From NCBI GenBank assembly GCA_902542975.1, contig CACBWM010000001.1:163296-227295 (forward strand): a DNA stretch of 64,000 nt, given 5' to 3'. Below the pieces are notes generated by a model, which did no database searches, had not been told where the DNA came from, and saw only the letters and a list, made by a program, of their open reading frames with translations. How positions within the stretch are numbered: position 1 is the first letter of the stretch; every line of letters starts with the position of its first letter. The stretch is from an uncultured Pelagibacteraceae bacterium (GTDB taxonomy: Bacteria > Pseudomonadota > Alphaproteobacteria > Pelagibacterales > Pelagibacteraceae). Of the stretch, positions 28,326 through 38,116 are shown in pieces. The position numbers were made by a program, and so were the translations under genes.

Positions 28326-29408
28326 TTATAAGATTCTTTTGTAGTTTTCAATTATCTTATCCCAAAGAAAATTTTCGGAATGTGTTTTGCACTCTTTTCC
28401 AAATTCAATATATTTATTTCCCTCAAATAAATTATCTATACTTGAATAAATTTCATCTAAACTGTTACCATCACAAATTAACCCCGTTTTATTATGGATA
28501 ATTGCATCAGAAGCACCACCATCTTTACCACCAATAGACGGTATCCCATATTGTGCAGCCTCAATGAAAGAAATTCCAAAGCCCTCAACAGACGTTCTGT
28601 GAATTATTGATGGCATTATAAAAATATTAGATTTTGCAATTAATGCATTTTTCAATTCATTAGAGATATCACTTAAAAAATTTACATATTTATCAAGATT
28701 TAATTCTATCACTAATTTTTTTAAATTTTCTTCTTCATCTCCATATCCTATACAAGTGTAGGTAATATCAGGATATTTCTCTTTTAAATTTCGAATAGCC
28801 ATTATAACTTTTTCATGATTTTTTCTTTTATCAAATCTTGATACAGTAATTAGTCTTTGTTTTTTTCCTTTTAGCATTTCTTCTGCTTGTTTAAGGTCAT
28901 CTTTTGGAATTTCTTCAACGGGATCTACACCTGGATTTATGACTATTAATCTTTTTTCTTCAACACCAAGACTAACAGCTAAATTTTTTGTAAAATTTGA
29001 GTTTGCCACCACATGGCCAACATTGTTTAAAACTTCTAGAACTTTTTTGTTCAGTCTAGATCCTTTAGGGTGATTAATTTCTTTGGAATGTATTAAACAT
29101 ATTTTCTTTTTTGGGGATTTTATAAGTTCTAAACTTTTCCAATGATCTGCAATGATACAATTTACGTTTTTATTTTCATTTAAGTATTCATTTATTAGTA
29201 GAGATTTTCTATATTTTCTTAATAATTTAACTCCGCTAACTCTTTCAATTGTAAATGAAACTTTATCATCAAACTTTTTATGATCTTCGTGATAATCGGC
29301 AAAAACTTTAACCATATCAAGTTTTGATAAAGATCTCGCTAATCCCCACATCAAATTTTGCATACCACCAACTTCAGGAGGGAAAGTTCTGGTTATTATT
29401 AAATACAT
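28326..29408 (-). CDS. Glycosyltransferase family 4
   Basis: RTFPPEVGGMQNLMWGLARSL, VNPGVDPVEE, TVSRFDKRKNHEKVI, EGFGISFIEAAQYGIPSIGGKDGGASDAI. Confidence 0.92.
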   Translation of the reverse strand: MYLIITRTFPPEVGGMQNLMWGLARSLSKLDMVKVFADYHEDHKKFDDKVSFTIERVSGVKLLRKYRKSLLINEYLNENKNVNCIIADHWKSLELIKSPKKKICLIHSKEINHPKGSRLNKKVLEVLNNVGHVVANSNFTKNLAVSLGVEEKRLIVINPGVDPVEEIPKDDLKQAEEMLKGKKQRLITVSRFDKRKNHEKVIMAIRNLKEKYPDITYTCIGYGDEEENLKKLVIELNLDKYVNFLSDISNELKNALIAKSNIFIMPSIIHRTSVEGFGISFIEAAQYGIPSIGGKDGGASDAIIHNKTGLICDGNSLDEIYSSIDNLFEGNKYIEFGKECKTHSENFLWDKIIENYKRIL

Positions 29409-29962
29409 TAATTAGATGACCACTTTATACCACAACCCATACTTGGGAATTGTTCTTCAGGACCTTTACCTGTTTTTGAAACTTGTCTCATAGCAATAAA
29501 TAAATCGCTATCTCCAGATCTGACAGGCTTTAGTTCTCTTAATTCTCTTATTCTTCCCCTATATTGGAGACCAAAATCTTTATCATAACCGAAAAAATCT
29601 GGAGTACATACAGCATCATATTTTCTTGCAATGTCTTGTGTTTCATCAATTAGGTAAGGAAAATTAAACTTATGTTTAATTGCAAACTCTATCATTTTTT
29701 CAAAAGAGTCTTCTGGATAATTAATTGGATCATTAGAGCATATTGCAACTGAATTTATTCCTAAATCACTAAGCTTAGTACAGTCCTCCACCACATCTCT
29801 AATAATTGCTTTTACATATGGACAATGATTACAAATAAACATTATCAATGTTCCATTTTCACCTTTGATATCATTTAAAGATATTAATCTGTTCTCAGTA
29901 GATTTTAATTCAAAGTTTTCTGCTTTTTTTCCAAAATCACATACTGGTGTTTTAATAGGCAT
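29408..29962 (-). CDS. Thioredoxin-fold peroxiredoxin-like protein
   Basis: TLIMFICNHCPYVKAI, YLIDETQDIARKYDAVCTPDFFGYD. Confidence 0.88.
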   Translation of the reverse strand: MPIKTPVCDFGKKAENFELKSTENRLISLNDIKGENGTLIMFICNHCPYVKAIIRDVVEDCTKLSDLGINSVAICSNDPINYPEDSFEKMIEFAIKHKFNFPYLIDETQDIARKYDAVCTPDFFGYDKDFGLQYRGRIRELRELKPVRSGDSDLFIAMRQVSKTGKGPEEQFPSMGCGIKWSSN

Positions 29963-29982
29963 AATGTAATAATATATAAATT

Positions 29983-30495
29983 ATGTTTTACGATTTGGAA
30001 GATAAAAAACCAAAAAACTCTGGCGAAAATTGGGTAGCACCAAATGCAACTATTATTGGAGATGTCACATTAGAAAAAAACTCTAGTGTTTGGTTTAATG
30101 CTGTAATTAGAGGGGATAATGAAAATATTCATGTCGGAGAAGGTTCAAATGTTCAAGACGGAAGCGTTTTGCATACTGACCCAGGTTGCCCTTTAAGAAT
30201 TGGTAAAGACGTAACCATCGGTCATATAGTTATGCTACATGGATGTACAATTGGAGATAATAGTTTAATTGGCATTGGAGCTGTCATTTTAAATAATGCC
30301 AAAATTGGCAAAAACTGCATCATAGGTGCAAAAGCATTAATAACTGAAAATAAAGAAATTCCGGATAACTCACTAGTAGTTGGAGCCCCAGGCAGAGTAG
30401 TTAGAAAACTTACTGACGAAGAAATAGGTAAAATTACTGAGAACGCAAAACATTACCAAGATAATTGGAAAAGATACGTAAAAACTGTTTTTTAA
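29983..30495 (+). CDS. Gamma-carbonic anhydrase-like hexapeptide protein
   Basis: Left-handed beta-helix repeats; VIRGDNENIHVGEGSNVQDGSVLHTDPG, IGHIVMLHGCTIGDNSLIGIGA. Confidence 0.9.
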   Translation: MFYDLEDKKPKNSGENWVAPNATIIGDVTLEKNSSVWFNAVIRGDNENIHVGEGSNVQDGSVLHTDPGCPLRIGKDVTIGHIVMLHGCTIGDNSLIGIGAVILNNAKIGKNCIIGAKALITENKEIPDNSLVVGAPGRVVRKLTDEEIGKITENAKHYQDNWKRYVKTVF

Positions 30496-30496
30496 T

Positions 30497-30787
30497 ATGC
30501 CAGCAGGGTATGTAATTGCACAATTAAGAGTAACTAATCCAGAAAATTATAAAGAGTACATTGAAAAAGTTAATCCAATTGTAAAAAAATTTGATGGAGA
30601 GTTTTTGGTAAGAAATGGTGAGTATCAAATATTTGATGGTAAAACTAATTTTCCAAGAATAATAGTTCTAAAATTTCCAAGTTATGAAAGAGCGCTAGAG
30701 TGGTATAATTCGGAAGAATATAAACCTATAAAACAGATTAGACTCGATAATTCTGAAGGGACAAATATAATAATTAGAGGAATATGA
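30497..30787 (+). CDS. DUF1330 family protein
   Basis: MPAGYVIAQLRVTNPENYKEYIEKVNPIVKKFDGEFLVRNG, VVLKFPSYERALEWYNSEEYKPIKQIRL. Confidence 0.88.
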   Translation: MPAGYVIAQLRVTNPENYKEYIEKVNPIVKKFDGEFLVRNGEYQIFDGKTNFPRIIVLKFPSYERALEWYNSEEYKPIKQIRLDNSEGTNIIIRGI

Positions 30788-31650
30788 AAAAAATATTATT
30801 AGCATTATTAATTACATTATTTAGTTCATCAATATTCGCATCAGATGAAAAGCCAGGTAGATTTTTTGAAGACCAACCAGATGTAACTGATGATTATCAA
30901 ATTCATTTTATTTATTTTCTTGCAAAAAAAACAAAAGATAATGAAAGAGACATAAATGGCTGGATAGAAAAAGAAGTCAAAAAAATAGATGATTTATTTT
31001 TTAAAATGACTGGCGATAAGCAAAGATTAAAATTTGATTATAGACAAGATGGCAAACTAGATATCTCATTTGTAAGAATGGATCGTAAAGCTAGAAAAGG
31101 TGGATGGAATGTTAATTATCCAGATTATTACTTGCAAAAACAAGGATTTAATAATCCAAAAAAATTATATTTCTCATTCACAGATGCGGCAAGCGGAGAT
31201 GGAGGTCAAATGGGACCTCATCATGGATACTTGTTTATAAAAAGAGCATCAGGTCAAATTACTAAAATTTCAATTCATGAATTACTTCATGGCAATGGTT
31301 TTGCTATGCCTTGTACCAAAGGAGTTAAAAATGGATCACATTTAACCACTGGTATTCTTAGTCAAAATCTTTCAAAAAAATTTGGAAAAGGTGTTTACGA
31401 TCACAATGATCCAACTTGTCCAGACTTAAAAGATTCAGTTTATTTAACTCCAACCTCAGATAATCCATTTGATCCACTACAAATTGCTTGCGCTTTAGGT
31501 CAAAAGAAAAGAGGTAATCCTCCTGGAAATTATCAAATTCCAGCAAGATATACTCATAAAAAATTACTTAAAGGACGAAAAAATGAATGGTGTACTTATA
31601 AGTTAACTGAGTATGCCAAAGAAGATTGGTTCAAAAAATGGAAAGAATAA
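30784..31650 (+). CDS. Secreted putative zinc metallopeptidase-like protein, unknown family
   Basis: Signal peptide MKKILLALLITLFSSSIFA; HExxHxxG motif in KISIHELLHGNGFAMPC; ATGA overlap with the DUF1330 gene. Confidence 0.6.
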   Translation: MKKILLALLITLFSSSIFASDEKPGRFFEDQPDVTDDYQIHFIYFLAKKTKDNERDINGWIEKEVKKIDDLFFKMTGDKQRLKFDYRQDGKLDISFVRMDRKARKGGWNVNYPDYYLQKQGFNNPKKLYFSFTDAASGDGGQMGPHHGYLFIKRASGQITKISIHELLHGNGFAMPCTKGVKNGSHLTTGILSQNLSKKFGKGVYDHNDPTCPDLKDSVYLTPTSDNPFDPLQIACALGQKKRGNPPGNYQIPARYTHKKLLKGRKNEWCTYKLTEYAKEDWFKKWKE

Positions 31651-31665
31651 TCTTGTTAAAATTTA

Positions 31666-32065
31666 TTATTTATCACTTAGTTTTAATATTTTAAAAGATA
31701 ATTTTAATTTAGGAAATCTTTTATTTAAAATTAGTTTAATTTTTTTAAATGAATCGTTATGTATTTTCTTTTCTATAACTGAATTAAAATCTTTCTTTCT
31801 ATTTACTATTTTAGCTGCACCACAATCTTCGTGATTGATAACTATTAATTTACTTATATTATGTAACTTTATTGAAGTTGATAAATTATCCAAAAAGGTT
31901 GATTGCCATTTTTTAAATTTTTTAGAAGTCACACCAATGGCTGCTCCAGCAATAGTAAATGAGCTATATTTTCCAGTTAATTTCTTTTTTTTTAAATAAT
32001 TAAAAAACTTTTGGCTGAAACCTTGGATCCATACATGACAAAATCATAGCTTCATATTTTTTCAT
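31666..32065 (-). pseudogene. Beta-carbonic-anhydrase-like protein interrupted by a +1-nt frameshift
   Basis: Minus strand ATG at 32065-32063 gives MKKYEAMILSCMDPRFQPKVF*; the shifted frame continues NYLKKKKLTGKYSSFTIAGAAIGVTSKKFKKW...LIVINHEDCGAAKIVN. Length 400 nt = 3n+1; break at the A6/T6 run 32002-32007. Confidence 0.7.
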
Positions 32066-32670
32066 TACGGTACCAACCAAGTATCTTTATTACTATCAAT
32101 GTCAAATCTAGCTCTTCGATGTCCTTTTGCAGCTAAATACAACCACTCAATAGATTTAATTTTACACTGTATAACAGTAAAGTTTTTATATCCTTCTTCG
32201 CTTTGTTCTTTTGTGTAATCAAAATTATCTAATTCAGGTTTTAAACCAGATGTTGGAATATCAGACACTGTACCTGGTCCATTATCTACTAAGTAACATT
32301 TACGACTTATATGTTGAGTTTTTTCCCAAGATTGTTTTGTTATATCATTATTGTGATTAATAATTGCTTCAACTTTTAATCTAACCTGAATTTTTTCATC
32401 TTTATCGTAAAATAACATAGATGAATTAGGATTTTTTTCTAAGATTTTAATTTTATCAGATCTAATATCACTGTGGAATTGCACTAAACTATTTTGTTCA
32501 TCTGATTTTCTAAGAACAACAATTCTACTTTCAATATTGTCTTCACTCCCACACGAAAAAACAGGTATTCTAAAAGGAGACGATCTATTAGTAACAGCAT
32601 CAGTTAACATTAACCAAATTTTCTTTTTTATTTCGGAAAAATCCTCGTAGTAGGGAACAGTGGTAGACAC
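32065..32670 (-). CDS. Pyridoxamine 5'-phosphate oxidase-like FMN-binding protein
   Basis: SRIVVLRKSDEQNSLVQFHSDIRSDKIKILEKNPNSSMLFYD; RRARFDI C-terminus. Confidence 0.85.
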   Translation of the reverse strand: MSTTVPYYEDFSEIKKKIWLMLTDAVTNRSSPFRIPVFSCGSEDNIESRIVVLRKSDEQNSLVQFHSDIRSDKIKILEKNPNSSMLFYDKDEKIQVRLKVEAIINHNNDITKQSWEKTQHISRKCYLVDNGPGTVSDIPTSGLKPELDNFDYTKEQSEEGYKNFTVIQCKIKSIEWLYLAAKGHRRARFDIDSNKDTWLVP

Positions 32671-32672
32671 AA

Positions 32673-33548
32673 TTACTTTTTCTTTTTTAACCTAGCAATT
32701 AAACTTGAGCTATCCCAACGGTTTCCACCCATTTTTTGAACTTCAGCATAATAACCATCAACAATTTCAGTTACTGGTACAGGTGAACCATTTCTTTTTG
32801 CTTCTTCAATACAAATTTTTAAATCTTTTCTCATCCAATCTACAGCAAATCCGTAATCAAATTTATCAGCAACCATAGTTTTATATCTATTTTCCATTTG
32901 CCATGACTGAGCTGCACCTTTAGAGATAGTTTCCATAACTTTGTCCATATCTAAACCTGCATTAATTCCAAAATTTACTGCTTCAGATAAACCTTGAACT
33001 AAACCACCAATACACATTTGATTAACCATCTTAGTTAATTGTCCACTACCTGATGGTCCGATTAAAGTTACTTTTTTACTATAACAATCAATTATTGGCT
33101 CCGCTTTTTTAAAATCACTATCATCTCCACCAACCATAACGGTTAATATTCCACCTTCTGCACCTGATTGTCCTCCAGATATAGGAGCATCTAAAAAACC
33201 AAATCCTTTATCTTTTGCAGCTTTATAAAGTTCTCTAGAAATTTCAGCCGACACTGTTGAATTATCTATATATACACATCCTTCTTTAGCATTATGAAAT
33301 AACCCATTATCACCTATAGAGACTTGTCTTAAATCATCGTCATTCCCAACACATGTAAAAATAAAATCAGCATCTTTAGCAGCTTCAGATGGTGTATCAG
33401 CCATATTACCTTTGTATTCAACAATCCATTTTTCTGCTTTTGATTTTGTTCTGTTAAAAACAGTTACATTATGTCCTGCTTTTGATATATATCCTGCCAT
33501 TGGATAACCCATTACACCAAGACCTATGAAAGCAACTTTAGAAGTCAT
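32673..33548 (-). CDS. 3-hydroxyisobutyrate / tartronate-semialdehyde dehydrogenase family
   Basis: KVAFIGLGVMGYPMAGYISKAGH, FLDAPISGGQSGAEGGILTVMVGG, GQLTKMVNQM. Confidence 0.92.
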   Translation of the reverse strand: MTSKVAFIGLGVMGYPMAGYISKAGHNVTVFNRTKSKAEKWIVEYKGNMADTPSEAAKDADFIFTCVGNDDDLRQVSIGDNGLFHNAKEGCVYIDNSTVSAEISRELYKAAKDKGFGFLDAPISGGQSGAEGGILTVMVGGDDSDFKKAEPIIDCYSKKVTLIGPSGSGQLTKMVNQMCIGGLVQGLSEAVNFGINAGLDMDKVMETISKGAAQSWQMENRYKTMVADKFDYGFAVDWMRKDLKICIEEAKRNGSPVPVTEIVDGYYAEVQKMGGNRWDSSSLIARLKKKK

Positions 33549-33556
33549 ATTTTTTT

Positions 33557-34765
33557 ATGTTTAAAAATTTAAGTTTAAAAGTAATTGTATTTGGATTTAT
33601 ATTTACATTTTTTTCAAGCTTTGGACAGAGTTTTTTTCTTGGAATATTCAATACGAGTATTAGAGAGACACTATCGATAACCCATGGACAATTTGGCTCA
33701 ATATATGCATCTGCAACATTGTGCAGTAGTTTATTACTTATTTGGGTTGGAAAGAAAATTGATGATATAAATATTTTTCGATTTGCAATCTATGTAACAT
33801 TACTTTTATCTTTTTCTTGTTTTTTCTTTTCAAAAATTTCATCAATAGTTTTTTTATTCATTGCAATTTTCTTAATGAGGTTTTCAGGACAGGGAATGAT
33901 GTCTCATACTGCAACAACAACAGTTTCAAGATATTTTACAAAATCACGGGGCAGGGCATTAAGTATTTGTTGGTTTGGTTTATCTAGTGCTGAATTTATT
34001 TTACCTGTTTTAATGGTATTCTTGTTGTCATTAACAACTTGGCAAAATATTTGGACAGTAATTGCTTTATTAATTTTAATATTTTTACCAATTGCATCAT
34101 TCTTTCTAGTTCGAACTGTTAAACTTGATACGAGAGAAAGCACTGAAGGTGAAGAATTTAAAGAGGAAAATATTAAGCAATGGAAAAGAATTGAAGTAAT
34201 AAAAGATTATAAATTTTATATCGTTAGCATGAATATGCTTGCAATGCCTTGGATTGCAACCGGTGTATTTGTTTATCAATCATTTATTACTGAATCAAAA
34301 AACTGGGGACCATTTGTGATTGCTCAGTCTTTTATGTCATATTCAGTATTTTCAGTAATTACACTTTTAATATCTGGTTTCTTAATTGATAAATTTACAA
34401 GTCGAAAACTTTTAATTTTTATGAATATTCCTTTATTTCTGTCGACTTTTGTAATTATTTATTTTGATGCACAATTTACTGCATTTATATTTCTAGGTTT
34501 AATTGGAATATCAAATGGTTTGGCAAACGTTTTGGGATCTTCTACTTGGGCTGAAGTTTATGGTGTAAAGCATATTGGATCTATTAAAGCTTTGACCACT
34601 GCACTTATGGTTTTTTCAACAGCTTTTGGAACAGCTCTTTTTGGAATTTTAATTGATATTGGATTTTCAATTGAGAAAATTGCTTTAATTTCTGCACTTT
34701 ATATACTTATTTCTTTTGTTCTTCTTTTTTTAGTTAGAAAAAAATTAAATCCAATTTTAGTATAA
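33557..34765 (+). CDS. MFS transporter
   Basis: 12-TM pattern; SRYFTKSRGRALSICWFG loop motif. Confidence 0.88.
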   Translation: MFKNLSLKVIVFGFIFTFFSSFGQSFFLGIFNTSIRETLSITHGQFGSIYASATLCSSLLLIWVGKKIDDINIFRFAIYVTLLLSFSCFFFSKISSIVFLFIAIFLMRFSGQGMMSHTATTTVSRYFTKSRGRALSICWFGLSSAEFILPVLMVFLLSLTTWQNIWTVIALLILIFLPIASFFLVRTVKLDTRESTEGEEFKEENIKQWKRIEVIKDYKFYIVSMNMLAMPWIATGVFVYQSFITESKNWGPFVIAQSFMSYSVFSVITLLISGFLIDKFTSRKLLIFMNIPLFLSTFVIIYFDAQFTAFIFLGLIGISNGLANVLGSSTWAEVYGVKHIGSIKALTTALMVFSTAFGTALFGILIDIGFSIEKIALISALYILISFVLLFLVRKKLNPILV

Positions 34766-34807
34766 AAATACTTGATTTTGTTGATCTTGGAGTATATTTA
34801 ATCGCCC

Positions 34808-35335
34808 ATGGCAAGAGTTACCGTTGAAGACTGTATAGATAAAGTAGATAGCCCTTATGAATTAGTTTTGGTTGCTAAAGAAAGAGCTACTCAACTTAAT
34901 TCAGGAATTGAACCTACATTAGATAGAGATAACGATAAGCACACAGTTATTGCTTTAAGAGAAATAGCCGAAGAGACAATTAAAGTTCCAGATTTAACAG
35001 AGGCTGCAGTTTACAAACTTAGAAAACATGTAGAACAAATTGATGATACTGCTGAAGAAGATGAAGATGTTGGTGATGATTTTGAAAATCTGTACAAAGG
35101 TGAGATTTCAAAAAGTGGTGTACCAATTCTTCCTTCAAAAAGAGCTAGAAAAATCCCTGAAAAAATTCAAGTTTCAAAAGAAGATCTTGCTGAACTATCA
35201 CCGTCAGCACAGCCTGATGTTAATGTAGAAGCTCCAAGTGAAGCTGAAGAAAGTGATGACGTTTCATTAGATCAAGTTTCTGAAGCAGAAGAGCAAGTTG
35301 CAGATAACGCGAGCGACGAAGAAAATAATTCTTAA
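34808..35335 (+). CDS. rpoZ: RNA polymerase omega subunit with long acidic C-terminal extension
   Basis: [58 protein letters not shown]; then about 100 aa of low-complexity, largely acidic tail. Confidence 0.95.
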   Translation: MARVTVEDCIDKVDSPYELVLVAKERATQLNSGIEPTLDRDNDKHTVIALREIAEETIKVPDLTEAAVYKLRKHVEQIDDTAEEDEDVGDDFENLYKGEISKSGVPILPSKRARKIPEKIQVSKEDLAELSPSAQPDVNVEAPSEAEESDDVSLDQVSEAEEQVADNASDEENNS

Positions 35336-36478
35336 TTAGGAAAACTCTTTTAATATTTGTTCCCTGTGTTCATCTAGATCAGGAATATCCCCTCTAGTAC
35401 TTTTATCTTCGTATGAGGACATTTTTATTGGATTACCTGCTAATCTAAAATCACCAACTACTTTATGATAAGCTTTAACAATCATGTTTCTTGCTTCGAC
35501 TTGAGGATTTTCTACCGCTTCTTTAATATTAAATATTGGTCCACATGGTATTTTTAATTTTTCCATCTCACTTATCCATTCAGAAGTATTTTTTGAAGAA
35601 AGTTTATCTTCAAAAATTGATTTTAGTTCATTCATATTTTCACATCTTAGTGAATTGGTATTAAATCTTTTATCACTGACCATTTCAGGTATTCCTAATA
35701 CTTCACAAAGTTTTTCATATAATTTATCGTTACCTGCAGCAATGATTATATAACTATCTTTTGTTTTAAATGCCTCAAAAGGAGCAATTGAAGGATGTCT
35801 AGATCCCATTGGTTTAGGAATTTCATTTTTGGATAAATATCTTGCAATTGCATTCTCTAAAATCGCAATTTGGCAGTCTAACATTGAAACATCTATAAAC
35901 ATTCCCTTGCCTGTTTTTTGTCTATCATACAAAGCTGCATTAATTCCGATTGCAGTAAAAAGGCCTGCTGTAATATCACCAATTGAAGTTCCAACCCTCG
36001 TTGGTTCACTATTTGGATGACCTGTAACACTCATCAGTCCACCCATTCCCTGAACAACCATGTCATAAGCGGGTAATTCTTTTAAAGGTCCGGTTTGACC
36101 AAAACCAGATGCAGATGCATATATTAATTTTGGATATTTTTTGCTTACATCTTTCCAACCATATCCCCATTTTTCTAAAGTACCTGGTTTAAAATTTTCT
36201 ACTAAAATATCTGCTTTTGCTAAAATTTTATCAAAGATTTTTTTGTCATCCTCATTTTTTAAATTAAGCGCAATACTTTCTTTTCCTCTATTTAGTGACA
36301 TAAAATATGCCGAATAGTCTTTTACAAAAGGTCCAAACTTTCTTGAATCGTCACCAATTTCTGGTGCTTCTACTTTAATTACACGTGCACCGAGATCAGA
36401 TAAAATCATTGTACAATATGGACCTACTAAAACCCTAGTAAGATCAACAACTAATAAATTTTTTAAAGGCCCATCCAT
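35336..36478 (-). CDS. Family III CoA-transferase (CaiB/BaiF)
   Basis: LVVDLTRVLVGPYCTMILSDLGARVIKVEAPEIGDDSRKFGPF, SASGFGQTGPLKELPAYDMVVQGMGGLMSVTG. Confidence 0.95.
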   Translation of the reverse strand: MDGPLKNLLVVDLTRVLVGPYCTMILSDLGARVIKVEAPEIGDDSRKFGPFVKDYSAYFMSLNRGKESIALNLKNEDDKKIFDKILAKADILVENFKPGTLEKWGYGWKDVSKKYPKLIYASASGFGQTGPLKELPAYDMVVQGMGGLMSVTGHPNSEPTRVGTSIGDITAGLFTAIGINAALYDRQKTGKGMFIDVSMLDCQIAILENAIARYLSKNEIPKPMGSRHPSIAPFEAFKTKDSYIIIAAGNDKLYEKLCEVLGIPEMVSDKRFNTNSLRCENMNELKSIFEDKLSSKNTSEWISEMEKLKIPCGPIFNIKEAVENPQVEARNMIVKAYHKVVGDFRLAGNPIKMSSYEDKSTRGDIPDLDEHREQILKEFS

Positions 36479-36560
36479 AATAAGTATGTCATTTCCTTAT
36501 ATTGACTCTTCTGCTCAAGTTCAATTTAATATCACCATTATAAATAAAAAGGGGAAAACT

Positions 36561-37571
36561 ATGTTAAGAAAAATAACATTATATTTGTCTTCAATAATTA
36601 TAGCTTTTTCAATAGTAGGATCTGCATATGCAGTTACATTAAAAGCAAGTCACCAATGGCCAGGAACACCAAGAGCTGATGGCTCTTTTGACCCACGTCA
36701 TGAAATGGTACAAATTATTGCTGATGAAGTTAAAAAAGCAAACGTTGATTTAGAAATTAGAATTTATCCAGCTAAGTCACTTTATAAGCCAAAAGAACAG
36801 TGGAAACCTATGACTACAGGTCAATTAGATATTTCTGCTTTCCCATTAGCTTATGCATCAAAATTCCATCCAGAATTTGATGCTACATTGATGCCAGGAA
36901 CTGTAAAAAATCATGAGCATGCATTGAGATTTAATAAAGGTCCAATGATGACAGAGATTAAAAAAATAATCAGTGATGCTGGTGTTGTAGTACTATCTGA
37001 TGCATGGTTAGGTGGTGGTTTCGCATCAAAAACTAAATGTATCAAGAATCCAAGTGATGCTAAAGGACAAGTCATGAGAGCTGCAGGAAAAGCTTTCAAC
37101 CAAATGTTAGAGGCTGCTGGTGCAGGTATTCAAAGTATGCCATCATCTGAAATTTATACTGGATTACAAACTGGTGTATTAACAGGTGCAAATACTAGTT
37201 CAGGAAGTTTTGTAAGTTACAAAATTTACGAACAAGTAAAATGTGCAACTCCTCCAGGAAAATTTGGTTTATGGTTTATGTATGAGCCAATTTTAATGTC
37301 TAAGAAAAGCTACAATGCTTTAAATTCTAGCCAACAAGTGGCTTTGATGAAAGCAGGAAAAGTTGCTGAAAAATATATGACAGCTCAAGTAGAAAACTTA
37401 GATAAAAAGTTTGAGGAAGCATACAAAGCTGCAGGTGTTAAATTAGTGTATATGGATGCTGATGATCATGCTGCATGGGTTGATATTGCAATAAAATCAT
37501 CTCACAAAGCATTTGCTGAAAAAGTTCCAGGTGGCGATAAGCTAATGGAAATGGCTTTAGCAGTTAAATAA
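36561..37571 (+). CDS. TRAP transporter substrate-binding protein (DctP)
   Basis: Internal ATG 36561 preceded by ggggaa; signal peptide MLRKITLYLSSIIIAFSIVGSAYA; TRAP periplasmic architecture. Confidence 0.92.
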   Translation: MLRKITLYLSSIIIAFSIVGSAYAVTLKASHQWPGTPRADGSFDPRHEMVQIIADEVKKANVDLEIRIYPAKSLYKPKEQWKPMTTGQLDISAFPLAYASKFHPEFDATLMPGTVKNHEHALRFNKGPMMTEIKKIISDAGVVVLSDAWLGGGFASKTKCIKNPSDAKGQVMRAAGKAFNQMLEAAGAGIQSMPSSEIYTGLQTGVLTGANTSSGSFVSYKIYEQVKCATPPGKFGLWFMYEPILMSKKSYNALNSSQQVALMKAGKVAEKYMTAQVENLDKKFEEAYKAAGVKLVYMDADDHAAWVDIAIKSSHKAFAEKVPGGDKLMEMALAVK

Positions 37572-37585
37572 AATAATATATAAAG

Positions 37586-37621
37586 AACCCCTATTTATTC
37601 AGTATAAGTAGGGGTTTTTTT
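37586..37621 (+). terminator. Rho-independent terminator/attenuator between dctP and dctQ
   Basis: AACCCCTA (37586-37593) / TAGGGGTT (37609-37616) followed by TTTTT. Confidence 0.85.
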
Positions 37622-38116
37622 ATGAAAGAAAAATACTTAAAATTCTGTGATTACGTCGCAAGAGCTTGTGGTGCTTTTGCTGTTCTAGCTTTACTTTTAT
37701 CAATTCTTGTAATTGTAGAATTAGTTTTCGAGAGATACTTTTTTCAAAGAGCAATAACTTGGCAAACAGAGCTTGTCACAATGCTTCTAGTTGCTTCAAC
37801 ATTTATAGGTAGTGCATATGTTTTAAGTGAAAAAGCTCATGTCAGCATGGAGTGGATTTACGATTTTTTATCAAAAAAAAATATTTTAAGACTTAAAATT
37901 TTTACCTCATTAGTCAGTTTATTATTCTTTTTAATTTTATTTTATTTTGGTTTTTTAATGGTTGAGGAAGCGTTTACTAAAAATTATTCGACAGGAACTG
38001 TTTGGGATCCTCCTTTGTGGGTACCATATTCTTCAATGATGATAGGTGCTGCATTAATGATTTTACAATATATAGCAGAGATTATTAAGCTTACAGACGA
38101 AAGGGATGCTAGCTAA
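37622..38116 (+). CDS. TRAP transporter small permease (DctQ)
   Basis: 4-TM protein, WQTELVTMLLVASTFIGSAYVLSEKAHVSMEWIY. Confidence 0.92.
   Translation: MKEKYLKFCDYVARACGAFAVLALLLSILVIVELVFERYFFQRAITWQTELVTMLLVASTFIGSAYVLSEKAHVSMEWIYDFLSKKNILRLKIFTSLVSLLFFLILFYFGFLMVEEAFTKNYSTGTVWDPPLWVPYSSMMIGAALMILQYIAEIIKLTDERDAS

Noticed and set aside
31613-31834. Plus-strand ORF 73 aa
   Set aside because: Antisense to the carbonic-anhydrase-like reading frame, which carries recognisable motifs on the minus strand.
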